Shown piece by piece: positions 22,821 through 33,165 of a stretch of 64,000 nucleotides of DNA. A program made the translations under genes and the position numbers. Source of the DNA: Apoderus coryli. Lineage: Eukaryota > Arthropoda > Insecta > Coleoptera > Attelabidae. The stretch covers positions 1,116,001 through 1,180,000 of the forward strand of contig OU452198.1 of the NCBI GenBank assembly GCA_911728435.2, written 5' to 3'. The first letter of the stretch is position 1; each line of letters opens with the position of its first letter. A model generated the notes under the pieces. It was not told the origin of the DNA. It saw only the letters and a list, made by a program, of their open reading frames with translations, and did not search any database.

Positions 22821-23192
22821 ATGCCAAGTAAGGATAATTGTGGTGCGTGCAGTCAAGCTATTACCAGAAAACACTATGCAATATTATGTGATAGGTGCGA
22901 GAGCTGGAGTCACATCAAGTGTGTCGATTTGCCAGTTTCACAACTTAAGCATTATGAGAGCGAATCGGGCAAGTCTAATGGAGATAGATGGAAATGTCCA
23001 CCATGTTCCAGAGGGGCTGTGCGGCGCTCACAAGTTATGAGAAGATCTTTCTATATTCCTAATGATGATACTGACGGTGAATCAAATGCTACGTTGCTAC
23101 GCTACTGCGAACCTTTTGTTATCTGGGTGCGCAGCAGCAAGCAAAAACAAAAATTCACGGGTGGCAGAACTAAAAGAAAATTTATTTCCTGA
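22821..23192 (+). CDS. PHD-finger ORF, LINE ORF1-like N-terminal part
   Basis: From MPSKDNCGACSQAI the frame shows Cys-X2-Cys (CGAC), then YAILCDRCESWSHIKCVDL and WKCPPC, the Cys4-His-Cys3 zinc ligands of a PHD finger. Such fingers start ORF1 of several CR1-group LINEs. The ORF1 remainder expected after it (ITLEDIMRKLERME-like) begins at 26000 in the same orientation, 2.9 kb away. So this may be the 5' half of that ORF1, separated by an insertion. A small independent PHD gene is the alternative. The last 30 residues look non-homologous. Confidence 0.5.
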   Translation: MPSKDNCGACSQAITRKHYAILCDRCESWSHIKCVDLPVSQLKHYESESGKSNGDRWKCPPCSRGAVRRSQVMRRSFYIPNDDTDGESNATLLRYCEPFVIWVRSSKQKQKFTGGRTKRKFIS

Positions 23193-23199
23193 TCCTTCC

Positions 23200-25985
23200 T
23201 AAATCAGAGGTGGCATTATCTCCTTATATTATCATCGATCCTTCTACTTAATGGCCTAGCTCAATCAGAGATTGGGAGTGGAACAAAACTGCCTGGACGC
23301 CACCCGTTTCAAAAAAAAAAAATGCCCCTGTATAAAAGGATCGATCGATAGTACTATAAAGAAAACGGGAACTCACTAAGAGGGAAAGTAAACAACACCG
23401 CATCCAAAATGATCCCGAATCAGAAATTTATTAATAGAAATTTTAAAGTAATTAAATTGAACAATGTGTAAATATAACCTATAAACAATGTGTAAATAAA
23501 TATAACCTATAATTTTTAGTAGTAAATATAAACCCTATAATAAATCTTTGTAAATATATAATCTATAATAATAATACTTTGTAAATAAATATATAACCTA
23601 TAATATTGCTTTGTAAATATATAAATCTATGATAATAATTTGTAAATATATTATAAACCTTATAGCCGACAAACTCAATTGTCCTCTACAATTAATTAAT
23701 CATAATATCAACAATACACTTTGAAATTTTTGAATTCTTATACTTGGATATGTGTGCGCATGCGTCGCAATCTCTAGCGGAGCTTATGCACTCCCTACCA
23801 TGTGGACCATCAATTAAGAAGCGCCGATAAATATTAAAATGACAGTTAATCGATTGGTGCGATTAAAAGTGAGGTTATGAAATTATAAAACCAAAGTGGT
23901 AATTAAAAAAAAAACCAATATTGAGTCCAAGAGAGGATGGCGGATTTATTGGAAATGATTATCTGTACCTGTGCCGCCTTAAACATGCGCACAGTACTAT
24001 TTAAATGTATAAAAATCGTGACGCAATTAATCCATATAGTTAGCGCGTATTTTAAACAATTAACATTTACTCAACGTGGTACTGTTACCTAGGTATGATC
24101 ATACAAGGCTCACATCAATATACACAACATAACATATAAACAAATTCCTGAAAGGTAAGTAATCTTCTTCTACTAAAAGAAATACCCAATATATAATAAT
24201 AATTATTAAAACAATAAATCAAAGCTTATCCACCGTACAGCGGTTCTAGTGATACGCTTGTGTGTTCACAAACAAAGAGAAAATAATATGAAAAGCCACC
24301 ACGGCCAAGTTTAAAGTTATTTCACTAAGTGAACTATTTCAGGTCACTGACAAAAAAAAACAACTGTGAAGTTACCGGATAAAGTACTAACGTTACTGGT
24401 AATATATATGCATTGATTCAGAAACAATTACAGCAAAGTGACACTGATGAATGCTGTACCTACTTCACTAAAATACCTGGTTTAAGTTTGATGAAGTTCT
24501 ACTCGAGTTGGGTACTCACACGCCGCTTGGACGAAGATCGTGTCCAGTCTGTCTTGCACGACACCAACCTTGGATGACCTAACAATGCCAGGACCCTGCT
24601 TCGATGAATTGGACTGCCTGCACTGTATCAGACACGTGCCGAAATTCGCTTATCCCGATAGTATCTGGTTAATTCTTCACACAACTCGTGCCCGTGACTC
24701 AGGGTCTGACAAACGCTTCAGCCGCTCCGCGGTGATGCTGAGGGTGGCTTTTGAGGCCTAATCGAAAACACTATTATAATAGCCTCATCCGAAATGGTAA
24801 GTAATTGAAATTGTTACACCGAAAATATACTTATTTTGCCTGAATATAGTAAGTGACACTCACCTAAGATGGTAGATGGCCTCGTGGTGTTTAGGTTAGG
24901 AGGGTATATTTGTAAAGCACGTAATTAATATAAATTCAACTTTCCATCCAGCGCTCCGCTGAGGCAAACAACTCTCTTGAGTTACAAAACTACAATTTGC
25001 TGCCCTTATTTGTTGAAAATATTATACTTCACGAAAATTGGGTGGATTAATACTTTATACACCTTTCAGGTAGGACCCTCCGAAACCAAAATGAACGAGT
25101 ACCGTTTCAAGTGTCACAATCTTGCACCGTCAGCCTGCCCCCACGTCAGATTAGGGCTGGGTGATAATGAACGTTTTCCGTGTTCCTTTTCCAATGAACA
25201 CCATCACAACATCCCCGTGTCTGCGAACCATAATTATTCCTCCGAACCGGTAATTACACCGCTCATCGAACGATCTCAATATGAGTAATTGAATAAATCG
25301 GACACGAATCTACGACCAGCCGAAGCCCAAAACAACAACAGTAGGCCCCAAAATAAGAAACGGAATAGTCCAAACGTTCCAATACATCCCTCAATTGTCA
25401 GCTGTCTTTCAACATATCAGATTATTTATTGCAAATAACCCCAATTAATAACAACAATTATTTATTATTGTAAACAAAGCAGAAATTTTGATATTTAATG
25501 ATATTTTAAGGAAATAGGCAATGAAAATATATATATATTTTAGTGAATGCATTGGATGAGCAAATTCATAGTCCAGACCAGCTATTATCCAGGCACTATG
25601 TGAAGATGTAAACAGTGGTCAACCGTAAGAAGGTACGCTCAATCAATTTCACAACCATGTCTCACCCTGAATGAACTGTTCGTGTTATTAAATTATTCTT
25701 TCTCCATTTCTTTTAGGTGCCAACTTGTTGGATTAATGATCATCCCCAAAGTTATGACGCTCAGAGCTTGCTTGGTACCGTTGGGAGATAGCGTTTGGTA
25801 TTATGTGTCATCGCATTTATCTGGATGTTTTTTAAATAAAATTAAGTAGTACAATAGTAGCGAAATTAGTCGTTCATGATTACTTTAAGGTATGTTACGA
25901 TTTTATAAATAAATATTCATCATATGCATTGAAGATCTCTCATTCCGCCAGTTTAAACAGTTATATTTTGTGGAAGCCTTTAGCC
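23200..25985. other. Unassigned 2.8-kb stretch between PHD ORF and ORF1
   Basis: No recognisable family. It contains a degenerate AT-rich minisatellite (23460-23665), a more GC-rich patch at 24480-24770, and short open frames at 24540-24761 and 25077-25288 without motifs. It is flanked by CCTTT on both sides (23113-23117 and about 25978), which could be a 5-bp target duplication of an inserted element, but no terminal repeats were found. Confidence 0.3.
23460..23665. repeat. AT-rich minisatellite (25-40 bp degenerate units)
   Basis: Repeated TTTGTAAATATATAACCTAT-like phrases (also TGTAAATAAATATAACC) occur about seven times with variable spacing. Confidence 0.65.
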
Positions 25986-26022
25986 CGTAACAACGTCACG
26001 TCCCATAACGCTCGAGGACATT

Positions 26023-26667
26023 ATGAGGAAGCTGGAGAGGATGGAAGAAGTAAACAATGTTTTGGTACAGAAATATAATGAGCAGCTAGAAGTTAACGAT
26101 GCCTTGAAAAAGGAAATTCATGCTTTAAATACGCGGGTTTTGACGCTGGAGAATAATACGGATACTGATTTTACCCAGAAAGCCGATGAAGTATTCAAGG
26201 AATACCAGAATCGCGAACGCAGAAAGAAGAACCTTATTATATTTGGCCAGGCGGAGGTTTCTGCCGCGAACGCTGATCAGGGAGAAGTGGAATCTGCACA
26301 AAGCATTCTACTCGCGATTTCTCCTAGCATAGAGGTCTCATGCATCGCAGGTGTATATCGTTTGGGAAGACGAACAGATGATAACTCGGCAGGGGTCAGG
26401 GTTAGACCTCGCCCTTTGCGGGTAACGCTTAATGATAGTGCTATAGTTTCAAGAATTTTGAAGAGCACACACAAGTTGAAGAATCATCCGAGCCTGAGTC
26501 ATATTTCAGTGAGCTCCGATAAAACCCCCCAACAATTATCGGAATATAAAAGAGTTCGGCATACATTAGCTGAACGAAGAGCTGCTGGGGAAACCAATAT
26601 AAAGTTGAAATATGTACAGGGTGTCCCTAAAATCGTGAGTAATTATTCGCAATCTAATTTAAACTAA
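26023..26667 (+). CDS. LINE ORF1 (coiled coil plus RRM-like), N-terminus lost
   Basis: The frame begins RKLERMEEVNNVLVQKYNEQ and continues as a heptad-rich coiled coil, then YQNRERRKKNLIIFGQ opens an RRM-like RNA-binding fold ending near LKYVQGVPKI. It ends six bases before the ORF2 start at 26673. In-frame sequence upstream of the ATG still reads ITLEDI before meeting TAG at 25981, which suggests the true ORF1 started further 5'. ORF1 proteins coat LINE RNA. Confidence 0.75.
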   Translation: MRKLERMEEVNNVLVQKYNEQLEVNDALKKEIHALNTRVLTLENNTDTDFTQKADEVFKEYQNRERRKKNLIIFGQAEVSAANADQGEVESAQSILLAISPSIEVSCIAGVYRLGRRTDDNSAGVRVRPRPLRVTLNDSAIVSRILKSTHKLKNHPSLSHISVSSDKTPQQLSEYKRVRHTLAERRAAGETNIKLKYVQGVPKIVSNYSQSNLN

Positions 26668-26672
26668 AATCG

Positions 26673-29523
26673 TTGTCTATCAGGCAGAAAATGAGCGTCA
26701 ACATTATATACCAGAATGTCAGAGGCCTCGGTACCAAGACTCATGAATTCTACAAATCTATAGGTTCCTGTGTTTACGATGTGGTCGCGGTGACAGAATC
26801 ATGGCTACAACCTAATATATATAACGCTGAGCTATTTGACGACAACTTTACAATTTATCGCAGGGACCGCAACTTGGAGGCTCTGAATGTTACAAGAGGA
26901 GGTGGTGTGGTTTTGGCTGTGCGATCCTCAATTCAATCCGAGGGTATTACTATCATCTCTGATATACCACCATCAGTCGATCTGGTTGGATGCAAGATTC
27001 TTCAGAGCAGTTTGTGTTTATATTTGTTTTGTGTGTATGTGAGGCCGGGCTCAAGTGTGCAGGACTATGATGATCTCTTTGAGTATTTTGAGTCGGTAAT
27101 CTATCTCTATAGCGGACCCTTCATGATTGTTGGTGATTTTAATATCCCTCAGGGAGCTGACACTAATTTGATTACCTCGCAATCTGCATCTTTACTTGAT
27201 TTTATGACACTACTCAATCTTGATCAATTTAATGGTATTGCTAACATTAATAATAAAGTCTTGGATTTGGTCCTGTCTACCTTTTCATGCGAGGTTATAT
27301 CCTCTCCGGAATCATTGGTTCATGAGGATTTGCACCACCCCAGTTTGAATATTAGTTTTTCTCTTGAAACCAATCATCACAAAAATTTTACTTTGAAGCC
27401 ACAAGCCAAAAAATATAACTTCCGTAAAGCAAATTTTAATCAACTATATGATCAGTTACTTTTAACTAATTGGGATTTTTTAGTTGACATTGTGGATGTT
27501 GATGTTGCTGTGTCTCGTTTTAACCAAGTTTTGGTAACTATATTTGATCTGTGTGTACCCGTACTGCCAGTCACTAGTAAGCGAACCTCATATCCTGCAT
27601 GGTATCCGCGCGACCTGATTCGGGATATTAAGCAGAAATCTAAATACTTTCATAAATGGAAGAAAACTGGCCTTATTTACTACTTGGACAATTTTAAACT
27701 ATTAAGACAAACTGTTAAGAGTAAGATGAATATCGCCTATAATTCTTACCTAGTTCAAATTCAAACCTCCATACGAAGTGAACCTAAGCAACTGTGGAAA
27801 TTCGTGCAGGATAAAAAACGCACATCTCGTATACCGGGTCTTATGTACGATGCTACGGACGCGGAAACATCCAACCCTCAGAGTATTGTTGATGCCTTCG
27901 CTGATTTTTTTAAAGGTGTCTTCGTACCGCATGGGACACATGGTCCTGTTGGCGCTAGCATGGGCGATGGTGCCATCCTTGTGGACGCCTTTGAGATGGG
28001 GGATGTACTCGGAGCTCTGAGGGGGCTCAAGCCCAAAATGACTTCGGGCTGTGATGGTGTTCCTGCGTTTATCCTGAGGGACTGTGCTGGTGTTCTGGCT
28101 GCACCCCTGCTTACTATTTTCAACAAAATTATTACATCCAGTAGGTTTCCTTCCTCCTGGAAACTTGCTCGAATATGCCCTGTTCATAAGGCGGGTCCAA
28201 TTGATAGAGTAACAAATTATCGCCCGATATCTATTCTGTCCAACTTCTCAAAGGTCTTCGAATCAATTCTTCATGATAAAATATTTCAACAAATAAAAAA
28301 TCGGATTATTTTGGAACAACATGGATTTTTTCATAGGCGATCTACTACGACAAATCTAGTTGAATTCCTACAGGCGGCAATTCCTGCTGTTGGTTTGGGC
28401 AAACAGGTCGATGTTGTCTATACAGATTTTTCGAAGGCTTTTGACAAGCTTAACCACAATATAATAAAAAATAAAATGAACGGGATTGGGTTCCATGAGA
28501 GCCTAATAACTCTCTTTGACTCATATTTATCGAATAGAAGCCAGTTTGTTGAGAATGGTGGCTTTAGATCTCCTGAGTTCGTGGTCACTAGCGGTGCTCC
28601 ACAGGGAAGTAACCTGGCTCCACTGATTTTTGCCGTGTACATTAACGACATCGTTCACGAGTCAATGTCTCTTATTCGCGGATGATTTGAAGGTATTTCG
28701 GACTATCTCAGAACCTTCCGATTGTAACGCTCTACAGAGCGATCTGAATGTTTTGGCGGAATGGTGTGTGGAAAACAATCTGCCACTGAATATCAGCAAA
28801 TGCAAATGTTTATCAATGTCCAAATGCCGTAGTCCACATGAATTCGATTATCGGATATACGGTGCTTCCTTAACTAGATGTGTGCTTACCAGGGATCTTG
28901 GGATCACAGTGGATTCTGATCTATCGTTCAATGATCATATAACGGATATATGTGGCTGTGCTCTGCGTAGTTTGGGGTTTATACTGAGAGTTACTTCGGG
29001 ATTTGAGAACATCGATTGTCTTATCACCCTTTACTATGCACTAGTTAGAAGCAAGCTTGAATATGCCTCAATTGTATGGTCTCCTATATACCAGACCCAT
29101 ATTCTAAAACTTGAGAAAATACAACGCAAATTTTTAAAGCATCTTTGTTATAGAATTGATGGTCATTTTCCTTCACGAGGTATCGAACATAGACAGCTGC
29201 TCGACAGATTTAATGTCGATTCTCTCGAATTCCGGCGAGTGTTCAGTTATCAACTATTTTTATTTAAACTGATCAATTCTCTGATTGACTGCCCCCGACT
29301 TCTTTCGCAATTAAATTTTAACGCCCCTCAATACCATTCTCGTAACCCCTATTTATTTCAACCACCCCGATTTCGCCACAATTATGAAGGGAAAACACCA
29401 CTGACAAGGGCTTGCACGCTATGCAACGGTTGGTTCTTAAATAGACATGTAAATTATTTCGGCGGAAGTGTTTCCTCCTTTAAGCGGGAAATGGGAGAGT
29501 ATTTAAGGTCAGTCCATTTGTAG
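26673..29523 (+). pseudogene. LINE ORF2 (endonuclease-RT), one frameshift
   Basis: 26673-28685 encodes the endonuclease (IIYQNVRGLGTKTHEFY, TESWLQP, MIVGDFNIPQ, HEDLHHPSL), linker, and RT up to NDIVHE; the frame then shifts, and 28630-29523 continues with LLFADDLKVFR, RDLGITVDSDLSF and the C-terminal domain. A single frameshift just before the FADD catalytic motif is the only break seen, so this is a recently dead copy. CR1-group-like; the clade is not fixed. The endonuclease SDH motif appears as EDLHHP. Confidence 0.88.
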
Positions 29524-29632
29524 ATGTTTTTCTGTATCATTGCTGTTGATGACGGTTCTAATCTTTCACGTGTATTTAATTTAATTTATAATAATTTAAT
29601 TTATAATAATTAATTTATACCATTGTCATATA
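29524..29632 (+). other. LINE 3' UTR, part before the transposon insertion
   Basis: AT-rich, continuing from the ORF2 stop to the TA at 29631-29632. The UTR resumes at 31723 and ends at 31846 in AATAAAG plus (ATT)n. Confidence 0.7.
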
Positions 29633-31720
29633 CAGGGTGGTCCAACGAAAAGTTTGCACCTAGCTTTTCTCTTTTTTTTGTAGTCGAATGCGAAAATGCT
29701 CGGACACGTCGATTTTGCTTTTGAGGGGGACACATTTTAAACATATTTTTCGATCTGCGCCTTTAACCCCCTAGCGGGGGTGAGTAACAACCCTAAAATT
29801 TTAAATGGAAAGAGGGGTCTAATGACATATCATTTGAAAGGACACAAAATTGTCTTTCTAATGATACCCTATTTGTCGAATTTTACTAAAACAGTTAATA
29901 CGAAAACGACTTTAAAGACATTAAGCCGATAATTTTGGTATTAATGAAAAATACAAATAAGTTTTAATTATTACGACTGAAAACAACTACAATCATTTCT
30001 AAATTATTTACTTTGAAGAAAAACGGGATTTCAAAAACACGATCTTATTTATCAGAACTAAATTCCTCACTAATCGTTTGCGTTTTTTGTTGAAATAAAA
30101 ACTGCAGATACGTGTAGGAAAAGAATTTACACCGTTTATTTTAGTCTTTTCATTGATTCAGTTTGGTTGCTTCTCAAGTTATTTTACTTTTACCGTACAA
30201 AATGATTTATTCCATTCTAGAACGAGTTGAAATTGTTAAACTTTATTTTCAAAATAATAGTAGTGCTAGACTTACGGCTCGCTTATTTAATGAGAGACAT
30301 CCCGATAAAAATGTGAATGATGTGTACGTTGGCAAGTTAGTTAAAAAGTTTGTAGATACCGGATCTGTCTGTAATGTAAAACACCAGCCGCAGAAACCGA
30401 TCAGAAATGAAGCTGTGGAAGTCGCTGTTTTAGGGCATGTTGAAATGGATCATAGTCAAAGTACCCGTCAACTAGCTGAAGCCTCAGGTGTCTCCCGTTC
30501 GTCCATAATACGAATTTTAAAAGCGTACAAATTTCATCCGTACAAAATCAAATTAGTACAGGAACTAAATGAGGATGATCCTGATAGAAGGCTGCAATTT
30601 TGTGAAGCAATGAGCCAGCGTTTAATTGAAGATCCGCAATTATTATTTAACATTTGTTTTTCCGACGAATGCACATTTTATTTGAATGGAGCTGTAAATA
30701 GGCACAATTGCCGTTACTGGGATGACAGTAACCCACATTTATTCCGTGAGGTTCATACCCAGTATCCTCAAAAAATAAACGTCTGGTGTGGCATATTAGG
30801 AAATCATATTATAGGACCACTTTTTATTCCTGGAAATTTAACTGGTGAAGTGTACCTAAACATGCTTGAAGACACAATTGATCCTTTAATAACACAAATA
30901 ATAGAAGATGACCAAAATCATACTGCTGATCGGCTTTATTTCCAGCAAGATGGAGCACCTCCGCACTATGTGGCTCCTGTAAGACAGTTCTTAGATGACC
31001 GGTTCCCTGGACGGTGGATTGGAAGGAGGGGCCCAATTGAATGGCCTGCCAGGTCACCGGATTTATCGCCTTTAGACTTTTTTCTTTGGGGGCACTTAAA
31101 AAATAAATGTTTTGCCACGAAGCCCGAGTCCATAGAAGATCTTCGCCAACGCATTACAGAAGAGTGCAGAAACATAACACCTGATATGCTACAAAATGTT
31201 AGAAATAGATTTGAACAAAATCTGTATTATTGTATGGAATCAAATGGGTCACATTTTCAACATTTGTTAATGTAACGTTTTAATAAATCAATTTAACAGC
31301 TTGTTTACTTTTTTTACAAAGCAATGTTAAAACTAACAAACATTGGAATGTACTAACGATTGCAGGTGTTTTCACTCGCAATAATTAAAACTTATTTGTA
31401 TTTCTCATTAATACCAAAATTATCGGCTTAATGTCTTTAAAGTCGTTTTCGTATTAACTGTTTTAGTAAAATTCGACAAATAGGGTATCATTAGAAAGAC
31501 AATTTTGTGCCCTTTCAAATGATATGTCATTAGACCCCTCTTTCCATTTAAAATTTTAGGGTTGTTACTCACCCCCGCTAGGGGGTTAAAGGCGCAGATC
31601 GAAAAATATGTTTAAAATGTGTCCCCCTCAAAAGCAAAATCGACGTGTCCGAGCATTTTCGCATTCGACTACAAAAAAAAAGAGAAAAGCTAGGTGCAAA
31701 CTTTTCGTTGGACCACCCTG
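29633..31720 (+). mobile_element. Complete mariner-superfamily transposon, copy 1
   Basis: A 2088-bp element bounded by TA dinucleotides, with ends CAGGGTGGTCCAACGAAAAG and its reverse complement. The inverted repeats extend for about 340 bp at each end, far longer than the roughly 30 bp of classical mariner. One intact transposase gene lies between. Copy 2 (58086-60172) is nearly identical, so both inserted recently. It sits in the 3' UTR of the LINE that ends at 31846. Confidence 0.93.
30202..31275 (+). CDS. Transposase, DD41D mariner-superfamily type
   Basis: Catalyses cut-and-paste transposition at TA sites. The ATG at 30202 (MIYSILERVEIVKLYFQN) is chosen because the longer frame begins at TTG; AAA precedes it. 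The protein has 357 residues. N-terminal paired helix-turn-helix regions (to about residue 115, including TRQLAEASGVSRSSIIRILK) bind the terminal repeats. Catalytic acids are the Asp of CFSDECTF, the Asp of YFQQDGAPPHY and the Asp of SPDLSPLDFF; my count gives 41 residues between the second and third. There is no stop or frameshift, so it is potentially active. It differs from copy 2 at one residue that I can see (Arg versus Trp in the FLDD-FPG stretch). Confidence 0.93.
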   Translation: MIYSILERVEIVKLYFQNNSSARLTARLFNERHPDKNVNDVYVGKLVKKFVDTGSVCNVKHQPQKPIRNEAVEVAVLGHVEMDHSQSTRQLAEASGVSRSSIIRILKAYKFHPYKIKLVQELNEDDPDRRLQFCEAMSQRLIEDPQLLFNICFSDECTFYLNGAVNRHNCRYWDDSNPHLFREVHTQYPQKINVWCGILGNHIIGPLFIPGNLTGEVYLNMLEDTIDPLITQIIEDDQNHTADRLYFQQDGAPPHYVAPVRQFLDDRFPGRWIGRRGPIEWPARSPDLSPLDFFLWGHLKNKCFATKPESIEDLRQRITEECRNITPDMLQNVRNRFEQNLYYCMESNGSHFQHLLM

Positions 31721-31722
31721 TA

Positions 31723-31846
31723 TATTTTTCTGTATTTTTGTGTTTTTTTTGATATTTCTGGATAATTTATGCATAATATGTTTTGTCTTGTAATTGGGCG
31801 TAAGCCTGTTAGACATAATAAAGATTATTATTATTATTATTATTAT
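31723..31846 (+). other. LINE 3' end with (ATT)n tail
   Basis: Contains GTCTTGTAATTGGG, CCTGTTAGACATAATAAAG and an (ATT)n tail. The same phrases end the LINE at 60261, showing that the two LINEs belong together. Confidence 0.8.
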
Positions 31847-31978
31847 ACCACAGATCTAGAATCTAGATGTGTGGTAAATACACATATATATATATATATG
31901 TTTATTACAATATTATTGAACATTATACCTTAAATTTTATATGGACACATTTTATTCAGCATATATATATATAATTAC

Positions 31979-32454
31979 CTGTACGACAGAGGCTCATTAA
32001 AAAGAAATGATAATTGAGGTTCAGTATCTGGTCGAATTTGCTTGCGACCAGTAATCTCAGTTATCTTAATGTCGCTCACATCAAAATGGTTTGAACATAT
32101 TTGTGCATACTTGCAAACGCTGTAGTCTTTCCGAATTTACTGGACACCTACAATATGAAATTATTTAATTCTTTTGTAACCTACCAATTCAGTATTAACA
32201 TATTTAGTTATCTAACGAAGTGCAACCTTAGTTTATAATTAAACCTTGATTTGAATAGTCCTAGCATCTCTATAACATCACAAAAATCAACAATTACATT
32301 AAGTATTTATTTACAGGAATTTATTTTTAATTTGTAGAGCAAGCAAACTACACCACTGATAAACAATAACAAGTCGTAACCTTACTTACCTCCGAAATAT
32401 CAAATTTGGGTTGGAATTTTCATTATTTTTACACACTATACACTGACGCACCAT
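31979..32454 (-). pseudogene. THAP-domain gene fragment (two exons, frame problem)
   Basis: Minus strand. Exon 32454-32390: MVRQCIVCKNNENSNPNLIF, with the THAP Cys-X2-Cys, ending at a GTAAGT donor. Exon 32147-31979 after a TTGTAG acceptor contains VCKYAQICSNHFDVSDI, the Cys-X2-His end of a THAP domain, then a GTAATT donor. The phase from exon 1 enters exon 2 in a frame that stops early; the THAP-like part is in another frame, so one indel separates them. A relic of a THAP gene or P-type transposon. Confidence 0.45.
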
Positions 32455-32879
32455 TGTTAATTGTTTTTTTATAGTTTTTGCACAAAAAAACACTCAAAAT
32501 TCCTCAAAATCACCAACTAAAAGCAAATAAACACCAAACAAAGGATATTCGACAACAAAGCTCAAACTACCAGCTGATTACAAGAATGAATGGATATCGT
32601 AAATTCTTCGCGTACTATTCGGTTGCTCTGCTTTACAGAGTTGCCATGTGTACTTCATAAATAAATTATGATTTGGTGAAACATGTCTTGAATATGTTAA
32701 AATTCATAAAAAAGTAACTAAAAAATATCTTGGGTATATCGTTTTATAATACACAAAAATTAGTACTATCACCTAAGTTATATTTTGCTTTAAAACGGTA
32801 AAAAATGCCGTATCAAAATAGTGTATTTTAAAAAAATGCGGGAATGAAAGCGGAAGTTTGGCATTATCGATATCTGCAA

Positions 32880-33135
32880 ATAATGATGTTTGATCGCTTG
32901 GAAATGTAAACAGTTTTATCTCCCCCTTCCTAGATCTGTGGTGGAAACGATAAGTAAAGTTGCTTATCATCTGCATAGACATGCGTGTCACAGTGCTGAA
33001 TTGATTTTAACAATTGCGAAGCATACAGAGAGAATAGGACAGGTCCCATAATTGATCCCTGTGGTACTCCACTCTCAATTTGTTTCAATTCCGAAGTCTT
33101 TCCACATAGTGACACACTCTTGAATTTAGTTGTAG
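32880..33135 (-). pseudogene. LINE RT fragment next to the zinc-finger exon
   Basis: Minus strand ESGVPQGSIMGPVLFSLYAS followed by THVYADDKQLYLSF: the palm and active-site part of an RT of the same type as the LINE at 18322-20814. It ends about 30 bp before the acceptor of the zinc-finger exon. Confidence 0.75.
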
Positions 33136-33165
33136 CAAAATTAAGTTTATGTTTGTATATTTCAG

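Noticed and set aside
23118..25978. LTR retrotransposon between the PHD ORF and ORF1
   Set aside because: Only CCTTT is shared at the borders; no terminal direct repeats, primer-binding site, gag/pol frame or CA end was found.
30163..30201. Upstream start for the transposase
   Set aside because: The longer frame begins with TTG, not ATG; the first ATG at 30202 has a good context and gives the usual N-terminus.
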